A DNA stretch of 12,045 bases from JAABTH01 sp964492615. GTDB lineage: Bacteria; Bacillota; Dethiobacteria; DTU022. The DNA lies in NCBI GenBank assembly GCA_964492615.1, contig CAZBKZ010000057.1, positions 1 to 12,045 of the forward strand, in the 5' to 3' direction. A program made the position numbers and the translations under genes. Numbering within the stretch: the first letter of the stretch is position 1; every line of letters starts with the position of its first letter. A model generated the notes under the pieces. That model did not search any database, was not told the origin of the DNA, and worked only from the letters and a program-made list of their open reading frames with translations. This document shows positions 6,449 to 12,045 of the stretch, one piece after another.

Positions 6449-6844
6449 TCAAGCCAGCTCAGCAGTAACCCTGCCTTCTTTTTTCAAATAATCTTCAATT
6501 GCCTGGTGAAGAGCATCGGCACCCAGGTTAGAACAGTGCAGTTTATTACCGGGCAAGCCGCCCAATTCTTCAGCCACCTGTTTATTTGTAATTTTCATGG
6601 CTTCCGCCAGGGTTTTTCCCTTTGCCATCTCGGAAACCATACTGGACACGGCAATTGCTGCGCCGCAACCGAATGTAAGGTATTTTACATCCTCGATTCG
6701 ATCATCTTTAACCTTGATCGTAAATTTCATCATGTCGCCACAAACCGGGTTGCCTACTTCACCGGTTCCGTCGGCCTGTTCAATTTCTCCTATATTACGA
6801 GGATTACTAAAGTGATCCATTACTTTTTCACTGTACTCGGGCAT
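6449..6844 (-). CDS. iscU: Iron-sulfur cluster assembly scaffold, IscU/NifU N-terminal type
   Basis: A 131-aa scaffold on which Fe-S clusters are built from iron and persulfide sulfur delivered by a NifS/IscS protein. The three cluster cysteines are present: Cys35 in NPVCGD (with Asp37, the residue that tunes cluster release), Cys60 in TFGCGAAIA and Cys104 in LHCSNL. The N-terminus YSEKVMDHFSNPRN is typical. No NFU or ferredoxin-like C-terminal domain of full-length NifU is attached. The LPPVK chaperone-binding motif of E. coli IscU is not recognisable (the local sequence is GGLPGNKLHC). The start overlaps the 3' end of the NifS-like gene by 17 bases and has AAAGGAGG upstream. Its placement makes it the likely partner of the upstream NifS-like protein. 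Confidence 0.93.
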   Translation of the reverse strand: MPEYSEKVMDHFSNPRNIGEIEQADGTGEVGNPVCGDMMKFTIKVKDDRIEDVKYLTFGCGAAIAVSSMVSEMAKGKTLAEAMKITNKQVAEELGGLPGNKLHCSNLGADALHQAIEDYLKKEGRVTAELA

Positions 6845-8024
6845 TAAGCTTATCCTCCTTTAAAAACTGATGATAAAGCGGTGACATATTTCTCAGCTGA
6901 GCTGCAATTTCACCGAGCTTAACCACTATATAATCCCGGTCTTCGTCACTGCTGTTTCTGCCAAAAGAAAATAAAAGTGAACCCTGGGCCAGCTCGGGAG
7001 GCAGCCCGACTGCCGAAAGCACATGGGATGATTTTAAGGCCTGCGAAGTGCACGAGGAGCCGCTCGAAACCATTATGCCGGCCATGTTCAGCTTCATTAA
7101 AAGCGCTTCACCTTCAACGAATTCCACAGAGAAGTTTAAGTTATGAGGTAAACGTTTATCCGGGTGACCGTTAAGATGCAGGTGAGGAACATCCCGGGAT
7201 AGAGCATCCCGGAGACTGTCTCTGAGCGAAGAAACCGCTGCTGCCCTTGTTTCCATTTCTTCGAGTGCCAGGCGTGCAGCCTCACCCATGCCGACCAGGG
7301 CCGGAATATTCTCGGTACCGGCTCGCAGCCCGCGTTCCTGGATCCCTCCCTCAACCAGGGGTGCCAGACGGGTTCCCCGCTTTAAGTATAGCGCGGCCGC
7401 CCCTTTAGGCCCGCTAAACTGGTCACCGGCCAGGGTAAGCAGATCGACTCCCAGCTTCTGCACATCTATAGGAAGCCAGCCGACCATGGCCGTGGCATCA
7501 GTATGAAAAGCTACATTATGCTCCCGGGCTACTTCAACGAGTTTATCAAGCGGCTGCAGGGTCCCTATTTCGGGATTAGCCGCCTGGATTGTAATTAGAA
7601 TAGTCTGGTCGGTTATTGCCCCGCGCAGATTTTCGGGATCAACCAGCCCGTTGCGGTCGACAGGCAACAAGGTGACATCATAACCTTCCTTCTGCAGTGA
7701 TTTCAGGGGGTTAAGAATAGAAAAATGCTCAATTGCAGAAGCAATAATGTGGTTACCTTTTTTCTTATTTACAGATGTTATCCCCTTCACAGCCAGGTTA
7801 TTCGATTCCGAACCTGAAGCTGTAAATATAAGGTCCCTTCCCTCGGCATTGATCAAGTCACCGACCTGCTCACGGGCCTCTTCGAGGGCCCGGCGGGGAA
7901 CCAGGCTGAGACTGTGCCCGCTGGATGGATTTCCGTAATGCTCCTTATAAAAAGGCAGCATCTTCTCCAAAACCCTGTCATCCATAGGCGCTGCCGCTGC
8001 ATTATCATAATTAATTGTTTTCAT
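6828..8024 (-). CDS. NifS/IscS-like cysteine desulfurase homologue lacking the PLP lysine
   Basis: A fold-type I PLP-family protein of 398 aa. The ATG at 8024 is preferred over one 13 codons earlier because AGGAGG lies 6 bases upstream of it. Overall similarity to IscS/NifS is clear: YDNAAAAPM at the start, SGSESNNLA (70-78), His100, ANPEIG (149-154), HTDAT (174-178), GGIQERGLRAGTEN (226-239) and the mobile-loop Cys325 in SSGSSCTS. However, the active-site block that normally reads S-G/A-H-K reads A199-G-D201-Q202 before FSGPKG, so the Schiff-base lysine (Lys206 of E. coli IscS) is Gln and its His neighbour Asp. The Gln that contacts PLP (Gln183 of IscS) is Ala179. Classical cysteine desulfuration is therefore doubtful, although the sulfur-carrying Cys and the pairing with IscU are kept. 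First gene of its operon. Confidence 0.88.
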   Translation of the reverse strand: MKTINYDNAAAAPMDDRVLEKMLPFYKEHYGNPSSGHSLSLVPRRALEEAREQVGDLINAEGRDLIFTASGSESNNLAVKGITSVNKKKGNHIIASAIEHFSILNPLKSLQKEGYDVTLLPVDRNGLVDPENLRGAITDQTILITIQAANPEIGTLQPLDKLVEVAREHNVAFHTDATAMVGWLPIDVQKLGVDLLTLAGDQFSGPKGAAALYLKRGTRLAPLVEGGIQERGLRAGTENIPALVGMGEAARLALEEMETRAAAVSSLRDSLRDALSRDVPHLHLNGHPDKRLPHNLNFSVEFVEGEALLMKLNMAGIMVSSGSSCTSQALKSSHVLSAVGLPPELAQGSLLFSFGRNSSDEDRDYIVVKLGEIAAQLRNMSPLYHQFLKEDKLNARVQ

Positions 8025-8050
8025 TTTTATCCTCCTAACAGACCAGGCTC

Positions 8051-8087
8051 TATCAATATACAATATTAATCCTATTGATATTATAGG
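8051..8087. promoter_or_regulatory. Candidate operator over the -10/+1 of the sulfur operon
   Basis: Two overlapping dyads lie over and just after the -10 box. One is CCTAT-TGATATT-ATAGG (8071-8087), covering the -10 and start site. The other is TATCAATA (8051-8058) with TATTGATA (8073-8080), 22 bp apart centre to centre, about two helical turns. Either could bind a repressor, for instance an Rrf2-family (IscR/CymR-like) protein, but no match to a specific known operator was recognised. Confidence 0.35.
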
Positions 8088-8108
8088 AAATACTTTTCTT
8101 CATGTCAA
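8080..8108 (-). promoter_or_regulatory. Consensus sigma-A promoter of the sulfur operon
   Basis: On the minus strand TTGACA (8108-8103), a 17-base spacer and TATAAT (8085-8080) match the vegetative consensus at 12 of 12 positions. Transcription should start near 8073, about 50 bases before the NifS-like start codon. Such a strong core promoter usually implies control by a repressor. Confidence 0.85.
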
Positions 8109-8204
8109 CCTTTTAGTATTGACGAAAAAGGTATTTTTAATAAACCGTAGAATAGTAGATGATAATTACATAGGCATAAACTGCCGTGCAAAGGGGAGAT
8201 GTTT

Positions 8205-8702
8205 ATGAAAACAAAAAAAAATTTAATGGCGGCATTTACCGGGGAATCTGAAGCGAACCGCAAGTACCTGGCCTTTGCCCGCAAAGCTGAAAAGGAAGGC
8301 TATAAAAACGTGGGACGCATCTTTCACGCTATTGCCGAAGCAGAAACTATTCATGCTTTAAAGCACTTTGAAATAGCCGGTAAAATTAAGGATACCCTGG
8401 CAAACCTGCACGCAGCAGCGGAGGGTGAACATTACGAGTTTACTGAAATGTACCCCGAATTTATCGAGGCAGCCAACGAAGAAGGCCACCAGGACGCCCT
8501 GAAAACATTTGAATATGCCAACGCCGCGGAAAAAATTCACGGCGGTATCTTTAACGATCTCAAGACAACAGTGGCAAAAGGAGAAGATGCCGATGTAAAG
8601 GCAATCTTTCTCTGTCCCGTTTGCGGCTGGGTCGGTTTTGAACCGGCTCCCGACAACTGCCCGATCTGCGGCGCTGCAAAAAAAGCTTTTAAACAATTCT
8701 AA
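8205..8702 (+). CDS. rbr: Rubrerythrin
   Basis: A 165-aa cytoplasmic peroxidase of anaerobes: a four-helix diiron domain reduces H2O2, using electrons that pass through a rubredoxin-like [Fe(SCys)4] tail. Diiron ligands are visible in GESEAN (Glu14), AETIH (Glu47/His50), EGEHYEFTEMYPEF (Glu75/Glu78) and AEKIH (Glu109/His112). The tail has C137-x2-C140 and C152-x2-C155. Length is somewhat shorter than the D. vulgaris protein but normal for clostridial forms. Of two in-frame ATGs (8199, 8205), the second is chosen: AAGGGGAG ends right against the first but 6 bases before the second. It is followed after 20 bases by rubredoxin, its probable electron donor. An isolated TTGACG (8119-8124) lies upstream without a clear -10. 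Confidence 0.95.
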   Translation: MKTKKNLMAAFTGESEANRKYLAFARKAEKEGYKNVGRIFHAIAEAETIHALKHFEIAGKIKDTLANLHAAAEGEHYEFTEMYPEFIEAANEEGHQDALKTFEYANAAEKIHGGIFNDLKTTVAKGEDADVKAIFLCPVCGWVGFEPAPDNCPICGAAKKAFKQF

Positions 8703-8722
8703 TCTTAACAAGGAGGATAAAA

Positions 8723-8896
8723 ATGCAGAGTTACATGTGTGAATTATGCGATTATACTTATGATCCGTCAAAGGGTGATCCTGATAACGGAATAGCCCCG
8801 GGAACTGCTTTCGAAGATTTGCCGGAAGAGTGGAAATGCCCGGTTTGCGGAGCTGATCAAGACGAATTCCAGGCAGTGCCCGAAACATCGTTATAG
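8723..8896 (+). CDS. rd: Rubredoxin
   Basis: A 57-aa electron carrier with one iron bound by four cysteines. Both knuckles are intact: C6-E-L-C9 and C39-PV-C42-G. The aromatic core residues Tyr4, Tyr11, Tyr13, Phe30, Trp37 and Phe49 are in place, and the DPDNGIAPGT turn is typical. Translation starts at ATG 8723 after a perfect AGGAGG and ends at TAG 8894-8896. It follows rubrerythrin by 20 bases on the same strand and probably feeds it electrons from an NAD(P)H:rubredoxin reductase encoded elsewhere. A terminator follows. Confidence 0.95.
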   Translation: MQSYMCELCDYTYDPSKGDPDNGIAPGTAFEDLPEEWKCPVCGADQDEFQAVPETSL

Positions 8897-8904
8897 AAAT
8901 GAAG

Positions 8905-8950
8905 AAAAAGCGGGACAGTCCGGCATAAGCTGGTTCTGCCCCGCTTTTTT
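8905..8950. terminator. Bidirectional terminator between rubredoxin and the selenoprotein gene
   Basis: Arms AAAAAGCGGGACAG (8905-8918) and CTGCCCCGCTTTTT (8936-8949) pair at 13 of 14 positions. A T run follows on the plus strand (8945-8950 and beyond), and the A run of the left arm gives Ts on the minus strand. It therefore serves the rubrerythrin-rubredoxin transcript and the convergent small gene alike; the latter's stop codon is in the T run. Confidence 0.88.
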
Positions 8951-9221
8951 ATTTTTTCTTTACAGTAAACTGACCAAAGATCCAGATGCCTGACCAGTCA
9001 ACCTGGTAACTATTGTTTACCATATCTTTACGAACAAAAAATGGTATCCCCTCAACTTCTGTCTTTTCATAGTCGTCCTGGGCAGTTGGTATACCTGCTT
9101 GCACGGCAGGTAGCAGTGTACAGCCGCCTCACCCACCGGTTGCTTCCAGGTAGAGTGTATAGGTTTTTGACCCTTTTTTCATTTTTTCCAGGGCTTTAGA
9201 GGTCAGTTTAATATCGGCCAT
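8949..9221 (-). CDS. HesB/IscA-like selenoprotein with in-frame TGA (Sec31), UxxC motif
   Basis: Reading from ATG 9221 (AAAGGAGG about 10 bases upstream), the frame continues through one TGA (9131-9129) to TAA at 8951-8949, giving 90 residues. Reading TGA as selenocysteine gives TYTLYLEATGG-Sec31-GGC34-TLLP. The N-terminal IKLTSKALEKMKK, the GG-(U/C) turn and the later VEGIPFFV and VDWSGI segments follow the HesB/IscA-like plan, with Sec at the position of the first conserved IscA cysteine. The C-terminal CxC of true IscA is absent. This fits the small HesB-like 'CC/Se motif' (seleno)proteins as I remember them. A SECIS-like hairpin lies just after the TGA. A role in redox or metal/sulfur handling is inferred only. 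A nonsense-mutated pseudogene is the alternative, but coding quality on both sides and the hairpin argue against it. Confidence 0.85.
9081..9131 (-). promoter_or_regulatory. Bacterial SECIS-like element
   Basis: On the minus strand, 16 bases after the UGA, UACCUGC (9112-9106) pairs perfectly with GCAGGUA (9098-9092) around a 7-nt loop CGUGCAA containing GU. A lower stem GGCGG (9128-9124) with CUGCC (9085-9081) can also form. Distance and loop fit the bacterial rule (loop about 16-37 nt past UGA, G near its start) for SelB-dependent selenocysteine insertion. Confidence 0.75.
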
Positions 9222-9257
9222 CAGCAGAATTCCTCCTTTATCTAAGCAATTTAATTA

Positions 9258-9282
9258 TGAGAATGATTCTTGATTTATTATA
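9258..9282 (-). promoter_or_regulatory. Possible promoter with Fur/PerR-like box for the selenoprotein gene
   Basis: A perfect -10 TATAAT (minus strand, 9282-9277) lies about 55 bases before the ATG, with only a poor -35. Just downstream, at the expected start site, is TGAGAATGATTCTTG (9258-9272), whose core AGAAT-G-ATTCT is a perfect dyad. It resembles the 7-1-7 Fur-type box (TGATAATnATTATCA) at 10 of 14 positions. Iron or peroxide control is plausible but unproven. Confidence 0.4.
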
Positions 9283-9311
9283 ACATATTGATTCAAAGAT
9301 AAAGTATTGGA

Positions 9312-10442
9312 TTAGCTATAATAACCTTCTGCTTTTAAAACACCGTTGAAAGCCCGGCGGGCATCGTCAAGCGCTTTCTCCCTCCAGCGTTCTTCCCCAG
9401 GATAAAACAGTTCAAAAAATGCCTGGCGGGCTTGCCGTGCAGCTTTCTCGTTCGCCGCGCCGTGATGATAAAGGCGGTTTTCATCTATCATTGCTTTCAA
9501 GCTTTTTAAAACGGCAAAAAAGGAATCGCCAATGGTGCCGAATTCAAAACTGGTTCCGTAGAAACGCTTCCCCGGGTAACTCTTCATGACAACACGGTAA
9601 AGATAATCGATCATATCGCCATGCATGCGGTAAAGCTCATCGTTATCAGCCTTAGCTACCAGGGGATAGTCGTATAGGTTCTGTAAAAAAAGCGAATCAC
9701 GCTGTTCATAAAAAGAGTTGACCAGGGTCATCCCGTAGCGGGGGCCGTAACCGCTGTGCATATCTATAAACAAGATGCTATTAAATTTGGGCAGCATCTC
9801 AAGATAAAGATCAATCATCACCCGGGCAGAGTATTCAAAACCTTTACCCCCGTAGTACATTCCAGAAGGATGGTCGTATTGTCCCAGGAGAACAGCTTGC
9901 CGGAAAACCGCCGGACCCATGGTTAATATTTTATTAAGCAGAGTTAGATAAAAGAAAGATGAAACGGCCCCGGAAATTGGCTTTTCCGGCTGAAGGACAC
10001 CTTCCGCTTTTTGATAGGCCGGATTGGCCGCTCCGCCCGAACCGGAAAAGTCATAAATGAAATTACGATTCAAATCAACATTGTTTTCATTAACCCGACG
10101 GTGTTCTTTCATCCCCCAGGGGTTAATTGCATGAACCAGCACCAGGCCGGTGTTATCCGGATTAAGCCTGGGTGCATATTCTGATACAAACAACCGCTGA
10201 ACGGCCGCCCCCACGTATCCCTCGATTCCATGCAAGCCGGTGGTAATAACAAGAAGGCGCTCCGACGTTTGCCGTGGAAGCGCCTTTATAATATCGATTG
10301 TCAGATTTTTATTGCTGCCGGTAAGCGGGTGTGCATCCGCTGAAACCTGCGGCCATCCTGCCTGCAACACCCTGGTCAGTTCGCGGAACCGGGCTCGGCT
10401 TTCTTCGTAATCATCAACGTAGTAATCACTGCCCGCAAACAT
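9312..10442 (-). CDS. DUF2817 / M14-type zinc carboxypeptidase-like protein
   Basis: A 376-aa protein of the M14 carboxypeptidase fold, best matching the DUF2817 group, whose substrate is not known. The zinc motif H71-G-I-E74 sits in TTGLHGIEGYVGA, the third ligand is probably His229 in FIDMHSGYG, and the catalytic Glu is probably Glu300 in SFEFGT. INPWGMKEHRRVNENNVDLN followed by RNF (107-128) carries the Asn-Arg pair that holds the substrate carboxylate in M14 enzymes. No signal peptide is seen, so it is likely cytoplasmic. The start has only a modest AGAAGTGA site. It lies 67 bases after the zinc-ribbon protein gene on the same strand and may share its transcript; those 67 bases hold nothing I can identify. 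Confidence 0.82.
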   Translation of the reverse strand: MFAGSDYYVDDYEESRARFRELTRVLQAGWPQVSADAHPLTGSNKNLTIDIIKALPRQTSERLLVITTGLHGIEGYVGAAVQRLFVSEYAPRLNPDNTGLVLVHAINPWGMKEHRRVNENNVDLNRNFIYDFSGSGGAANPAYQKAEGVLQPEKPISGAVSSFFYLTLLNKILTMGPAVFRQAVLLGQYDHPSGMYYGGKGFEYSARVMIDLYLEMLPKFNSILFIDMHSGYGPRYGMTLVNSFYEQRDSLFLQNLYDYPLVAKADNDELYRMHGDMIDYLYRVVMKSYPGKRFYGTSFEFGTIGDSFFAVLKSLKAMIDENRLYHHGAANEKAARQARQAFFELFYPGEERWREKALDDARRAFNGVLKAEGYYS

Positions 10443-10509
10443 GGGTTAATCACTTCTTTTCTTTTTTATAGCTTCACTTTCCGCACCGCCGGGTATTTAA
10501 AGTTCAGTA

Positions 10510-11622
10510 TTACCTGACCAGCAAAACAATAATGGCAATTACAGCAACTATTGCCGCGATTAAACCAATCACCTTTCCAGCGCTAACCGGTGATTCTCCA
10601 CTCACTTTTCCGGTTTGGCCGTTAACCATAAAATGATAAATTTTATTATTGAACGTGTAAGAAGAGATCCAGACCGGCAGCAGCAGGTGCTTGTAACGCT
10701 TGTTGTTATAGCGGGTATTAACCGAAAGCCCGCGAACCTCGTCTGCATTGATCTGATTGCGGGCACTACTTTCTATGTCACTGTCAATTTTCTTTTTCGC
10801 TTCATCCCAGCCCTTCTCCAGGCTGACACTATATTTTTCAGCCAGGAACCCGGCCAGAAATCCCGGGGCATAGGGAACCAACTCTTCCAGTTTAAAAGGT
10901 TCCACCCGGGCAAGAACAGAACTTTTTAACTGCTTCGAAGCGTTAACCAGGATGTTCCGAAATCTTTCCCTGAAGTTACCGCTTGTTCTTTGCCAACTGG
11001 TTTTTTTAACTTTTTGATCAACCATCTGGGTCTTACCGTCTTTTTTAACCGCTTTTCTCTCGGTTTCATAGTAGTGTGTTCCAGCTTCAGCAGTATAACT
11101 CGATTCTGTTTCACAACTGTAAGCCCAGAAGGGTATATAAGCGCCACTGATGTTCTGCTTGCGATAGGTTGTTTTCAGAGCCCCCGGAGCAAAACGTCGT
11201 TTATTAATCCACTGGTTAAAGTTCTCTTCCGCCGTGCTTTTGACAATCTTAAAGGGAATCAGCCCTTCGGGGGCTATGCCGGCAGCATCCTCATATTTAA
11301 CGATATGAGATGAACCGCAAAAAGCACAATACTGGGCAGTGCTGTTACCGTCAATAATTGATTCGGCACCGCAGTTATTACAGTGAAATACTTTTTTTAC
11401 GCTGCCCCAGTTAACATTGGCTGCACTTTCAGCGCTGTCGAAATCACGATCTTCTATCGCTCTCATTTCAACATCAACCTGCTCTGAAGAGCCGCAGAAG
11501 GGACACTTGAGTACCTGCGACTGGGGATCAAAAGCCAGATCACCACCACAGGATGAACAGGTAAAGAGAGCAGTTTCTTTTTTTACCGGGCCCTGTGCGG
11601 ATTCTGTTTTTTGTTCGTCCAT
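10510..11622 (-). CDS. Membrane-anchored protein with two zinc ribbons (YdjG-like)
   Basis: A 370-aa protein with two N-terminal zinc ribbons, C22-x2-C25/C40-x2-C43 and C81-x2-C84/C99-x2-C102. A long soluble middle region follows (about 105-345), with a Lys-rich patch near 190-205. One C-terminal hydrophobic helix (about 349-369) ends in Arg. This is a tail-anchored layout. The architecture and the next-door SPFH/zinc-ribbon gene resemble Bacillus YdjG and YdjI, which are linked to PspA at the membrane; that parallel is inference. Automatic annotations of such proteins as TFIIB or helicase PriA rest only on the ribbons. AAAGGAGAG precedes the ATG. It starts 33 bases after the SPFH gene, so the two are probably co-transcribed. 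Confidence 0.8.
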   Translation of the reverse strand: MDEQKTESAQGPVKKETALFTCSSCGGDLAFDPQSQVLKCPFCGSSEQVDVEMRAIEDRDFDSAESAANVNWGSVKKVFHCNNCGAESIIDGNSTAQYCAFCGSSHIVKYEDAAGIAPEGLIPFKIVKSTAEENFNQWINKRRFAPGALKTTYRKQNISGAYIPFWAYSCETESSYTAEAGTHYYETERKAVKKDGKTQMVDQKVKKTSWQRTSGNFRERFRNILVNASKQLKSSVLARVEPFKLEELVPYAPGFLAGFLAEKYSVSLEKGWDEAKKKIDSDIESSARNQINADEVRGLSVNTRYNNKRYKHLLLPVWISSYTFNNKIYHFMVNGQTGKVSGESPVSAGKVIGLIAAIVAVIAIIVLLVR

Positions 11623-11655
11623 TATAATCCGCTCTCCTTTCAGATCATAAGATAA

Positions 11656-12045
11656 TTATTTTAGTTTGTTTCCGCATTTAGCGCAAAAAGCCGCATCGGC
11701 GCTGTTTTCATTACCGCACTTGGTACAAAATATAGCCTGGGGTTGGGCAGCCTCAATTTTATTGCCGCATTTGGAGCAGAATGCTGCACCGGGGGCTGCC
11801 GGGGTTCCACACTGCGCACAGGCAACTCCACCCGCCGGAGCCGGGGCTGCTCCCTGAGCTGGTGCTCCCCCGCTTTGCTGCTGCATACCCTGGGCCATTG
11901 CCGCCCCCATACCGGCACCGATACCCATGCCCATCCCGGCCTGGTTGATGGCATTCATCCCCGGGTTGTTAACGCTGTCGCGCATTGCTTCCATCTTCTG
12001 AACCTGGCTGTAGGTTTCCAGATCACCCATAATATTAACTGTTGA
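11656..12045 (-). CDS. SPFH/virion-core-like protein, C-terminal part with two zinc ribbons (5' end outside window)
   Basis: The frame is open to the right edge, so this is the last 129 residues of a longer protein; the first in-frame ATG (12030) is internal. The fragment begins STVNIMGDLETYSQVQKMEA, then NNPG, a Gly/Met/Ala-rich flexible stretch and a Pro/Ala/Gly linker. Two short zinc ribbons follow: CAQC...CSKC and CTKC...CAKC, counted from Met 12030 as Cys 71/74/85/88 and 102/105/116/119. This tail is the usual end of YdjI-type SPFH ('virion core') proteins, which scaffold membrane assemblies. The SPFH domain itself is not in the window, so that part of the call rests on the tail and on the neighbouring YdjG-like gene. 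Confidence 0.75.
   Translation of the reverse strand, partial: STVNIMGDLETYSQVQKMEAMRDSVNNPGMNAINQAGMGMGIGAGMGAAMAQGMQQQSGGAPAQGAAPAPAGGVACAQCGTPAAPGAAFCSKCGNKIEAAQPQAIFCTKCGNENSADAAFCAKCGNKLK

Noticed and set aside
6417..6451. TGA stop of iscU as a second selenocysteine codon (the frame continues about 10 codons)
   Set aside because: The stop is at the normal IscU end, the extension runs only to the next TGA before the following gene, and no SECIS-like hairpin follows.
8025..8063. Longer NifS-like start 13 codons upstream
   Set aside because: The AGGAGG site is placed for the ATG at 8024, and family members begin at the equivalent of MKTINYDNAA; the extra codons lie in the promoter leader.
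8119..8166. A sigma-A promoter or PerR box for rubrerythrin (TTGACG, TGATAAT)
   Set aside because: TTGACG has no acceptable -10 at 16-18 bases, and only the left half of the TGATAAT site matches a Fur/PerR box, so neither was called as a feature.
1..12045. tRNA, rRNA, CRISPR array, insertion sequence or prophage attachment site
   Set aside because: No cloverleaf, rRNA-like stretch, regularly spaced repeats, transposase gene or integrase was seen on either strand.

Overview
The window looks like chromosomal DNA of a strictly anaerobic, spore-former-type Gram-positive bacterium (Clostridia/Peptococcales-like). This is inferred from strong AGGAGG-type ribosome binding sites, GTG and TTG starts, compact operons with U-rich hairpin terminators, a near-perfect sigma-A promoter, rubrerythrin/rubredoxin, an iron-sulfur flavoprotein, a zinc-ribbon membrane-protein/SPFH pair of the Bacillus YdjG/YdjI type, and apparent selenocysteine use. 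No gene fixes the species.

Layout. 1-263 is the 3' end of clpB, closed by a terminator. 319-678 is a small cupin whose stop codon lies inside a 76-bp double-hairpin repeat (676-751). 844-1425 (minus) is an iron-sulfur flavoprotein, divergent from a membrane-anchored coiled-coil polysaccharide deacetylase (1540-2460). 5376-2470 (minus) is a TRAP transporter operon, dctP-dctQ-dctM, with a leader carrying two consecutive intrinsic-terminator-like hairpins. 8024-5673 (minus) is a sulfur-transfer operon: NifS/IscS-like protein, IscU, TusA-like, DsrE-like. It starts from a consensus promoter and ends at a strong terminator. 8205-8896 (plus) is rubrerythrin then a 57-aa rubredoxin. 9221-8949 (minus) is a small HesB/IscA-like gene with an in-frame TGA followed by a SECIS-like hairpin, a probable selenoprotein that ordinary ORF calling misses. 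10442-9312 (minus) is a DUF2817/M14-type metallopeptidase. 11622-10510 and 12045-11656 (minus) are a two-zinc-ribbon membrane protein and the tail of an SPFH/virion-core-like protein with two more zinc ribbons.

How the parts fit. The centre of the window (5673-9221) is a sulfur, iron-sulfur and oxygen-defence block. Its most unusual points are: (i) the NifS-like protein keeps the mobile-loop cysteine but has Gln where the PLP-binding lysine should be; (ii) it is followed by a scaffold, a TusA-like carrier with an extra cysteine-rich N-terminus, and a DsrE-like carrier, suggesting a persulfide (or selenium) relay that may not begin with ordinary cysteine desulfuration; (iii) a HesB-like UxxC selenoprotein lies next door. 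The TRAP operon is probably a separate carboxylate uptake unit with its own leader-level control. The right end is a membrane/envelope-stress type module.
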